Source: Clostridia bacterium
GTDB taxonomy: Bacteria; Bacillota; Clostridia; Oscillospirales; CAG-272
Assembly: GCA_017625275.1 (NCBI GenBank)
Contig: JAGALI010000042.1
Coordinates: 1-6,648 of the forward strand
Direction: 5' to 3'
DNA: 6,648 nucleotides
The notes beneath the pieces were generated by a model. The model was given only the letters and a program-made list of their open reading frames with translations. It had not been told where the DNA came from and made no database searches. Shown in pieces: positions 1-5,233 of this stretch. The position numbers and the translations under genes were made by a program. Each line of letters starts with the position of its first letter. The first letter of the stretch is position 1.

Positions 1-411
1 GATATTAACTTGAATTCATCATCTTTTGATGAACTTAAAGAAATGCATGCATTAAAAACAGGAGCATTGATAAAATGCGCTATTTTGCTTGGATATTTTG
101 CTTTTTGCGATGATCCTAAACAAGAAGTTGTCGATGATTTGAGTAAATTTGCAATTAATTTGGGTGTTGCATTTCAAATTAGAGATGATATTCTTGATAA
201 AATTGCCGATGAGTCAGTGTTAGGCAAGCCTGTAGGCTCTGATGAGAAAAATGACAAGAAAACATCATTATCATTTATGAGTATAGATGAAGCCCAAGCG
301 AGAGTCGATCTTTTAACTAATGAGGCTATCGAGATTATAAGCAAATATTCTCGAGACGAAAGCTCAAGCCTTGCAGAACTTGCAAGATATTTGGTAAATA
401 GAGAAAAATGA
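1..411 (+). CDS. ispA: Farnesyl/polyprenyl diphosphate synthase, 3' part (start lies before the window)
   Basis: Trans-prenyltransferase that condenses isopentenyl diphosphate with allylic diphosphates to make farnesyl or geranylgeranyl diphosphate, the precursor of undecaprenyl carriers and quinones; a cytosolic enzyme. The frame is open from base 1, so the 136 visible residues are the C-terminal half of a family usually about 290 residues long. The TTG at base 10 is an internal Leu codon, not a start. Visible motifs are HALKTGALI (bases 46-75), the second Asp-rich motif FQIRDDILD (bases 172-198), which binds diphosphate through Mg2+, and a GKPVGSDEKNDKKTSL stretch matching the usual GK..GSD..N.K.T segment. 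The end, LAELARYLVNREK, is typical of IspA. The first Asp-rich motif lies outside the window, so chain length cannot be judged. The stop codon overlaps the tlyA start in ATGA, indicating translational coupling. Confidence 0.93.
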   Translation, partial: DINLNSSSFDELKEMHALKTGALIKCAILLGYFAFCDDPKQEVVDDLSKFAINLGVAFQIRDDILDKIADESVLGKPVGSDEKNDKKTSLSFMSIDEAQARVDLLTNEAIEIISKYSRDESSSLAELARYLVNREK

Positions 412-1190
412 TAAGATTAGATTTGTATTTGAGCAATTTTGGCTTTGTTAAAAGTAGGCAAAAGGCAAAGGCACTTATTGAGGAAGGCTTTGTTTTTGTG
501 AATTCCGAGAAGATTACCAAGCCTGCAACACTAGTTGACGAAGCGAATAGTCTTAAAATTGAAATTGTTGACCCTTGTCCGTATGTTTCTCGTGGTGGAT
601 TAAAGCTTGAAAAGGTCATTGAATCCGCAAAGCTTCAAATTAAAGGGAAAACAATTGTCGATATAGGAGCCTCTACGGGCGGATTTACGGATTGTTTGCT
701 TAAACACGGAGCGAATCTTGTGTATGCGGTTGATTCGGGTTCAAATCAGCTCTCAGAGAGTCTAAAAACTGACGCCAGAGTCATTTCAATTGAAAATTAT
801 AATGCAAGAAACATAAATCACGATGATATTGGCGAGTATTGTGACATAATAACAATAGATGTTTCCTTTATATCTCAAACATATATTTTGCCGAAATCTG
901 TTAATTTGCTTTGTGAAAATGGTATATATGTTTCACTTATTAAGCCCCAATTTGAGGCGGGAAAGGATAAGATAGACAAGGGAGGCATAGTGAAAAAGCC
1001 TCAGAACAGGCTGTTTGCTGTAAAAAGAGTTATAGATTGCGCACTTGAAAATGGTTTGAAATGTACTTATTTTGATAAATCGCCGATTTTAGGCGGAGAT
1101 GGAAACATAGAATATTTGGCTGTTTTCGAAAAAAATACGAAAAAGATAATAAGTTTTGAATTTATAAAGAATATAATTCTTGAAAAATAG
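408..1190 (+). CDS. tlyA: TlyA family S4-domain rRNA (cytidine-2'-O)-methyltransferase
   Basis: S-adenosylmethionine-dependent methyltransferase; characterised TlyA proteins 2'-O-methylate cytidines in 16S and/or 23S rRNA, and some also have haemolysin-like activity. The 260 residues match the family length. Residues 1-60 form an S4 RNA-binding domain (RLDLYLSNFGFVKSRQKAKA). Residues 61-245 form an FtsJ-like Rossmann methyltransferase with YVSRGGLKLEK (59-69), the SAM-binding motif DIGASTGGFTDCLL (85-98), DVSFIS (151-156), LIKPQFEAGK (177-186) and GNIEYL (232-237). Lys66, Asp151, Lys179 and Glu235 fit the expected K-D-K-E catalytic tetrad. The ATG overlaps the ispA stop by 4 bases and has only a weak AGAG upstream, so translation probably depends on ispA. 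Whether it methylates one or both rRNA subunits cannot be read from sequence; the very short N-terminus before the S4 domain resembles the TlyA-II type, but this is uncertain. Confidence 0.95.
   Translation: MIRLDLYLSNFGFVKSRQKAKALIEEGFVFVNSEKITKPATLVDEANSLKIEIVDPCPYVSRGGLKLEKVIESAKLQIKGKTIVDIGASTGGFTDCLLKHGANLVYAVDSGSNQLSESLKTDARVISIENYNARNINHDDIGEYCDIITIDVSFISQTYILPKSVNLLCENGIYVSLIKPQFEAGKDKIDKGGIVKKPQNRLFAVKRVIDCALENGLKCTYFDKSPILGGDGNIEYLAVFEKNTKKIISFEFIKNIILEK
1167..1181. promoter_or_regulatory. 15-base perfect dyad just before argR, possible operator
   Basis: AAGAAT (1167-1172) and ATTCTT (1176-1181) are perfect inverted 6-base arms around ATA. The dyad sits 18 bases before the argR ATG, inside the last codons of tlyA. 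It resembles an ARG box half-site pair (GAAT...ATTC), but the central spacer is 3 bases instead of the usual 4 and the outer T/A of the box are missing. It could be chance in AT-rich coding DNA, so ArgR autoregulation here is only a possibility. Confidence 0.2.
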
Positions 1191-1199
1191 GAGAACGAA

Positions 1200-1646
1200 A
1201 TGAAATCAAGCAGACAAGAAAAAATACTTGAAATAATTTCCAAAAGCAATATTGTAACACAAGAGGATTTAATTGATGCTTTGAGAAAAGAAGGCTTTGC
1301 CGCTACTCAAGCTACTGCTTCTAGAGATATAAGACAGTTGAAACTACTCAAGGTAATGGTTGATGGTGTTTATAAATATGTTGCACCAAAGAGAGAGTTG
1401 GATGAAAATTCCGAATATAATAGTGCGTTGATATTGTCTATTAAGGAAATTAGATATGCTTTAAACAATGTGGTTGTTAAAACTGCGCCCGGACTTGCTC
1501 AGGCAGTTGCAGCCGGGATTGATTCGCTACACGATGAGGATATTTTAGGATGTGTTGCTGGAGATGATACTATTATCATAGTGACTTCATCTGAAGAGGC
1601 TAGTATAAAAATAAGCTCTAAGCTTTCTAAAATAGCAGAAAAATAA
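1200..1646 (+). CDS. argR: Arginine repressor ArgR/AhrC
   Basis: Arginine-responsive transcription factor that, as a hexamer with bound L-arginine, represses arginine biosynthesis and in many Firmicutes activates catabolism by binding ARG boxes. The 148 residues are full length for the family (about 149-156). Residues 1-65 form the winged helix-turn-helix domain, with the recognition segment ATQATASRDIRQLKLLKV (35-52). Residues 75-148 form the arginine-binding oligomerisation domain, with TAPGLAQAVAAGID (95-108) and GCVAGDDTI (117-125), whose GDD carries the arginine-contacting acidic pair. The ATG start is supported by AGGAG at 1189-1193, which overlaps the tlyA stop codon and lies 6 bases upstream. 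No arginine pathway gene is in the window; argR beside recN is a common Firmicutes arrangement, so ArgR probably acts elsewhere on the chromosome. Confidence 0.96.
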   Translation: MKSSRQEKILEIISKSNIVTQEDLIDALRKEGFAATQATASRDIRQLKLLKVMVDGVYKYVAPKRELDENSEYNSALILSIKEIRYALNNVVVKTAPGLAQAVAAGIDSLHDEDILGCVAGDDTIIIVTSSEEASIKISSKLSKIAEK

Positions 1647-1662
1647 TTAAAGGGAGCCAACA

Positions 1663-3369
1663 ATGCTTTATTCATTACATATTGAAAATGTCGCTGTTGC
1701 AAAAAATCTAGATATAGATTTTCAAAATGGCTTTAATGTGCTTACTGGTGAGACAGGAGCAGGAAAATCGATTATAATTGATTCTATAGGTCTTATATTG
1801 GGTGCAAAGGCTTCACGTGATATTATTCGTCATGGTACCGATAAGGCCTCTGTAAGTGCGCTGTTTTCAAATGTAGATAGAAGAGTTTTTGATTTGTGTG
1901 ATGAATTTGGAATACAATATGATGAGGATGACCTACTTTCTATATCTAGGAGTATTTCTATAGATGGAAAAAGTGTTTCTAAGGTGAATTCTCGTACTGT
2001 TTCGTTAGCACAACTTAAAATTATTAGTTCAAATTTAATAAATATACATGGGCAAAACGAAAATCACGCTTTTATGGACAAGGCGAATCATATTTTAATG
2101 CTTGACGAATACGCAGATTCCCACGATCTACTTGATCAATACAAGGCTGTTTATGATAAGCTAACTGCTTTGAAAGGCGAAATTTCTTCATTAATTGAGC
2201 TTAACAAGCAAAAGGACATGATGATTGATATTTTAAATTATCAAGTCAATGAAATAGCTTCTGCAAAATTGAAGGACGAAAACGAGGAAGAAAAGCTAAA
2301 CGACCTTCGTACAAGGCTTAGGGACGCTGAAAAAATCATAAAACAATCATCTAATGCGTATAAGGTGCTTTATCAAAACGAAAGTGGAATTAGCGCCGTA
2401 TATTTAATAGATAAGGCAATAGACTCCATATCTAAGCTTGTAGATGTGGAACCATCTGCTAACGATATGATTCAAAAATTAACCTCATATAAGTATGAAA
2501 TTGCTGATATTGCCGAGAATGCACTTGCTTTTGGTGCCTTTGATGGAGTAGATGACCCAGAGGCACAGCTTCAAATTATTGAGGCTAGACTTATGCTTAT
2601 TCAGAAGCTAAAAAAGAAGTATGGTGCAAATATTGCGGAAATATTGAAATTTAAGAATGATGCCGAGGATAAACTAAGAAAATTCGAATTAGGAGAAGAA
2701 AAAATTGAGGAGCTTCGCGCCGAATATAAGGCGAATTATCAAAACGCGTTAGGCTTGGCGGAAAAGCTGCACCTAGTCAGAATAGAAGCTTCTTGTAAAT
2801 TGAGTAAAATTGTTAAAAATGCACTTGAATTTCTTGACATGCCAAAGGTTAGATTTGAAATAGAGGTTAATAAAAACGAAAACAACGGAAAAATTACTTT
2901 ATCTCAATATGGATTTGATATTGTTGAATTTATGATAGCTACGAATGTCGGCGAGGAGCTTTTGGAAATGAACAAAATAGCTTCTGGTGGAGAGCTTTCT
3001 AGAATTATGCTCGCTATGAAGAGCGCAATGTCAGATAAAAAAGGAGCCCAAACCGTGATTTTTGATGAAATAGATACAGGCGTATCTGGAAGCACTTCTC
3101 AAAAAATTGGAATTAAGCTTTGCAATATTTCTAAATTAACGCAAACAATTTGTGTAACTCACTCTGCACAAATTGCTGCATTAGCTGATGCGCATTATTT
3201 TATAAAGAAGCAAGAGGTTGATGAAAGAGCAGAAGCACATGTGTTTTTGCTTGATTCAGAGCAAAGAGTTGATGAAATTGCACGAATAATTGCAGGAATG
3301 GATGTTACTGATAAGCAATTCGCAGCAGCGAAGGAGCTAATCAAGCAGTCAAATGCTTTAAAAGGTTAA
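1663..3369 (+). CDS. recN: DNA repair protein RecN, SMC-like ATPase
   Basis: ATPase of the SMC family that acts early in double-strand break repair, gathering or tethering DNA ends for RecA-dependent recombination. The 568 residues are full length. The N-terminal ATPase half has Walker A GETGAGKS (29-36) and the RecN-typical NIHGQNENHAF (127-137). Roughly residues 150-400 are Lys/Glu-rich and helical, consistent with the short coiled-coil arms. The C-terminal half has the ABC signature SGGEL (441-445), Walker B with D-loop VIFDEIDTGVSG (465-476) and the switch motif VTHSAQIAALAD (498-509), where many homologues read THLPQ. All ATPase motifs are intact. AGGGAG at 1651-1656 lies 6 bases before the ATG. 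The gene follows argR after 16 bases and ends the first block; a terminator-like hairpin follows. No LexA-type operator was recognised, and expression appears to come from the upstream operon. Confidence 0.97.
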   Translation: MLYSLHIENVAVAKNLDIDFQNGFNVLTGETGAGKSIIIDSIGLILGAKASRDIIRHGTDKASVSALFSNVDRRVFDLCDEFGIQYDEDDLLSISRSISIDGKSVSKVNSRTVSLAQLKIISSNLINIHGQNENHAFMDKANHILMLDEYADSHDLLDQYKAVYDKLTALKGEISSLIELNKQKDMMIDILNYQVNEIASAKLKDENEEEKLNDLRTRLRDAEKIIKQSSNAYKVLYQNESGISAVYLIDKAIDSISKLVDVEPSANDMIQKLTSYKYEIADIAENALAFGAFDGVDDPEAQLQIIEARLMLIQKLKKKYGANIAEILKFKNDAEDKLRKFELGEEKIEELRAEYKANYQNALGLAEKLHLVRIEASCKLSKIVKNALEFLDMPKVRFEIEVNKNENNGKITLSQYGFDIVEFMIATNVGEELLEMNKIASGGELSRIMLAMKSAMSDKKGAQTVIFDEIDTGVSGSTSQKIGIKLCNISKLTQTICVTHSAQIAALADAHYFIKKQEVDERAEAHVFLLDSEQRVDEIARIIAGMDVTDKQFAAAKELIKQSNALKG

Positions 3370-3372
3370 AAG

Positions 3373-3401
3373 CATAATTAATAAACAAATTATGATTTTT
3401 T
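3373..3401 (+). terminator. AT-rich intrinsic terminator candidate after recN
   Basis: CATAATT (3373-3379) pairs perfectly with AATTATG (3388-3394) around an 8-base loop, followed by one A and six Ts (3396-3401). It starts 4 bases after the recN stop. The shape and position fit an intrinsic terminator, but the 7-bp stem has only one G-C pair, so it is weak and probably leaky. The 3388-3394 arm is also part of a competing hairpin described below. Confidence 0.4.
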
Positions 3402-3410
3402 GCATATGAT
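3382..3410 (+). promoter_or_regulatory. Candidate sigma-A promoter for murB-whiA-dnaE
   Basis: TAAACA (3382-3387, 4 of 6 matches to TTGACA) is separated by exactly 17 bases from TATGAT (3405-3410, 5 of 6 matches to TATAAT). A TG at 3401-3402 is one base too far upstream for an ideal extended -10. Transcription would start near 3416-3418, giving a leader of about 20 bases before the murB ATG. The site lies in the longest intergenic gap of the window. AT-richness makes chance matches likely, so this is moderate evidence only. The -35 hexamer lies in the loop of the terminator-like hairpin. Confidence 0.4.
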
Positions 3411-3427
3411 AGAAAAAACATAATTTG
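3386..3427. repeat. 9-base perfect inverted repeat ending at the murB ribosome binding site
   Basis: CAAATTATG (3386-3394) and CATAATTTG (3419-3427) are exact reverse complements separated by 24 bases. The second arm ends on the first G of the murB Shine-Dalgarno sequence. The first arm is the same DNA that forms the downstream half of the terminator-like stem, so in a read-through transcript the two pairings exclude each other. As DNA, the repeat flanks the candidate -10 element and could be an operator. No function is demonstrated. Confidence 0.35.
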
Positions 3428-3431
3428 AGGA
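3427..3431 (+). promoter_or_regulatory. murB ribosome binding site, decides the start codon
   Basis: GAGGA lies 5 bases before the ATG at 3437. An in-frame TTG at 3425-3427 would add four residues, but it overlaps this site and has no Shine-Dalgarno sequence of its own, so the ATG at 3437 is chosen. Confidence 0.75.
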
Positions 3432-3436
3432 ACACT

Positions 3437-4342
3437 ATGAAATATAAGGCACTGATTGAATATGCAAAAGAACGCGAAGTAAAATACATCAGAGATTTTT
3501 CAACTGCCCAATTAAGCTCGTTTGAGCTTGGTGGAAGGGCGAGGGTGGCTTTGTTTCCGAGCACAATTAAAAGCTTTTGCGAAATCTTAAGTTATATGAC
3601 CGATAATGAAGTTAAGTTTTTTGTTGCGGGTAATTGTACAAATTCGTTTTTTTTGGACGAAGAATACGACGGTGTGATTATTTCTACAAGAAAATTAAAT
3701 AAAATCGAAATAGTAGACTCTAAATTAATTGCAATGTGTGGTGCATTAATTACAGATTGCTCGATAGAGGCTATGAAGTTTGGATTTTCTGGAATGGAAT
3801 TCCTTTGTGGTATTCCAGGAAGCGTTGGTGGTTCTATATTTATGAATTCGAGTGCTTATGAAAAAAGTATTTCTGAAATATTGATTACAAGTACTGTATA
3901 TAACATCAAGACAAAAGAAGTGATCGCATTAAATTTTAGCGAGCACCATTTTGACAAAAAGCAATCTGTGTTTTCAAAAAATAAGAATTTAATCTTATTA
4001 TCGGCAACATTTGGATTGGTTGAAAAAAAGATTTCTGAAATTCGAGAGGAAATGATTGAAATTTCTGCTAAAAGAATTAATTCTCAACCATTAAATTTTG
4101 GAAGCTGCGGAAGTGTATTTAAAAGACCTAAAAATTCATATGCATCTAAATTAATTGATGAGCTTGGATTGAAAGGCTTCAAAATTGGTGGAGCAGAGAT
4201 TTCAAAAAAGCATGCAGGATTTATAATCAATTCAGATAATGCAAAATCATCGGATGTATTAAATTTGATAGAAGAAATAAAGACTAGGGTTTTGATAAAA
4301 TTTGGGATACCATTAGAACAGGAAATAATATTTTTGAAATGA
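3437..4342 (+). CDS. murB: UDP-N-acetylenolpyruvoylglucosamine reductase MurB, type II
   Basis: FAD- and NADPH-dependent cytosolic enzyme that reduces UDP-GlcNAc-enolpyruvate to UDP-N-acetylmuramate, the second committed step of peptidoglycan precursor synthesis. The 301 residues match the short type II form of Gram-positive bacteria. FAD-binding segments include SSFELGG (27-33), VAGNCTNSFF (63-72; usually GNGSN) and SGMEFLCGIPGSVGG (118-132). QPLNFGSCGSVFKRP (217-231) carries Ser226, the expected proton donor, and IGGAEISKKHAGFIIN (250-265) and LEQEI (293-297) complete the C-terminal lobe, with Glu295 or Glu297 (most likely Glu295) as the catalytic Glu. One oddity: the substrate-domain motif that normally reads F-x-Y-R-x-S is FDKKQS (172-177), with Lys174-Lys175 where Tyr-Arg is expected. 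It follows recN after 67 bases and precedes whiA by 6 bases. Overall similarity is strong enough for a confident family call. Confidence 0.94.
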   Translation: MKYKALIEYAKEREVKYIRDFSTAQLSSFELGGRARVALFPSTIKSFCEILSYMTDNEVKFFVAGNCTNSFFLDEEYDGVIISTRKLNKIEIVDSKLIAMCGALITDCSIEAMKFGFSGMEFLCGIPGSVGGSIFMNSSAYEKSISEILITSTVYNIKTKEVIALNFSEHHFDKKQSVFSKNKNLILLSATFGLVEKKISEIREEMIEISAKRINSQPLNFGSCGSVFKRPKNSYASKLIDELGLKGFKIGGAEISKKHAGFIINSDNAKSSDVLNLIEEIKTRVLIKFGIPLEQEIIFLK

Positions 4343-4348
4343 GGAATT

Positions 4349-5206
4349 ATGAAAGAGTCTTTTTCTAGCATTACTAAAAAAGAGCTTTTAGCAGAGCAGA
4401 GGCTGAAGAGGTGCTGTGCCTTTTCACTGATATATGGATTTGCGTTTACTGCAAATGATAGTAAAGACGGATTTTTAGCAAAAAAGACAAATGTAGAAAA
4501 TGCTATTTTCTTGAAATCAGTTCTATCTTCGGTGCTAAAAAACAAGACAATAGAGTACGATGAAAAAGCCAGAACAATCCGTTTGCCAAAAGGAGTTATA
4601 TTATTTTCTACAGTTGCCGAATATAAAGAAAAAATTTTCAAATGTGAAAATTGCATAGGTAGTTTTTTAAGAGCCTTGTTTTTGACCTGTGGCACTGTAA
4701 ACGACCCAAATAATTCGTATAGATTAGAGCTATCATTTGATGAAGAGCTTAAAAGAAATTCTGTATACGAGCTAATGATGGAGCAAGGCTTTGATGCAAA
4801 GATTGCTTCTCGCAAGGACAAGCATATAATTTATTTAAAAAATAGCGAGCAGGTAGAAAATTTCCTTGCGAAAATTGGCGCAGTCAATGCAACCTTTGCT
4901 GTAATGAATAGCAAAATTTATAAAGAAGTTACAAATAATGTAAATAGAGTTGCCAATTGTGATAGTGCTAATATTGCAAAGGCAATTAAGGCTTCTGAAA
5001 AATATGTTGAAGCGATTTTGGAGTTAAGAAAAAACGGAAATATTGACTCACTACCGAACTCGCTTAAGGAAACTGCGCTTTTAAGAATTGAATTTAGGGA
5101 ATTGAATTTTGAACAATTAGGAAAGAAATTTAGTCCTCCAATCTCTAAGTCTGGAATTTACCATAGACTTGAAAAAATATTAGAAATTTATAATAAGCAG
5201 AAATAA
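4349..5206 (+). CDS. whiA: WhiA family DNA-binding regulator of division/sporulation
   Basis: WhiA proteins combine a degenerate LAGLIDADG homing-endonuclease fold with a C-terminal helix-turn-helix. They activate sporulation division genes in Streptomyces and affect cell division and chromosome segregation in Bacillus; no nuclease activity is known. The 285 residues are somewhat short for a family usually a little over 300. The start KESFSSITKKELL fits the usual SFS...KEEL opening. Visible landmarks are RCC (21-23), FLRALFLTCGTVNDP (106-120), the conserved NNVNRVANCDSANIAKA (197-212), DSLPNSLKE (233-241), and the HTH segment FEQLGKKFSPPISKSGIYHRLEKI (254-277), which is the family signature. 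The first LAGLIDADG half (about 20-90) is more divergent than the rest. GAGGA (4341-4345) overlaps the murB stop and lies unusually close, 3 bases before the ATG. It is probably co-transcribed with murB and dnaE. Confidence 0.94.
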   Translation: MKESFSSITKKELLAEQRLKRCCAFSLIYGFAFTANDSKDGFLAKKTNVENAIFLKSVLSSVLKNKTIEYDEKARTIRLPKGVILFSTVAEYKEKIFKCENCIGSFLRALFLTCGTVNDPNNSYRLELSFDEELKRNSVYELMMEQGFDAKIASRKDKHIIYLKNSEQVENFLAKIGAVNATFAVMNSKIYKEVTNNVNRVANCDSANIAKAIKASEKYVEAILELRKNGNIDSLPNSLKETALLRIEFRELNFEQLGKKFSPPISKSGIYHRLEKILEIYNKQK

Positions 5207-5221
5207 TACATAAATCTATGG

Positions 5222-5227
5222 AAGGAG
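5222..5227 (+). promoter_or_regulatory. dnaE ribosome binding site
   Basis: AAGGAG lies 6 bases before the ATG at 5234, the strongest Shine-Dalgarno match in the window. It fixes the dnaE start. The out-of-frame ATG at 5218 lies upstream of it and is not used for this frame. Confidence 0.8.
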
Positions 5228-5233
5228 AAAACG

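Noticed and set aside
10..12. TTG at 10 as ispA start
   Set aside because: The frame is open to base 1 and the visible protein begins mid-family, so this is an internal Leu codon of a gene cut by the window edge.
10..22. TGAATTCA palindrome near the start as an ARG box
   Set aside because: It is an 8-base self-complementary word inside ispA codons without the spacing of an ARG box.
3425..3436. TTG at 3425 as murB start
   Set aside because: It overlaps the GAGGA that serves the ATG at 3437 and has no Shine-Dalgarno sequence of its own.
3789..3818. Inverted repeat CTGGAAT/ATTCCAG in murB
   Set aside because: It lies in the highly conserved SGMEFLCGIPG codons, so protein constraint explains the sequence, and no T-run follows.
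4084..4821. 245-codon open frame on the - strand across the murB/whiA junction
   Set aside because: It is antisense to two well-supported genes, begins with a TTG that has no ribosome binding site, and its Ser/Phe/Leu-rich product resembles no family I know. It is best explained as a shadow of the coding strand.
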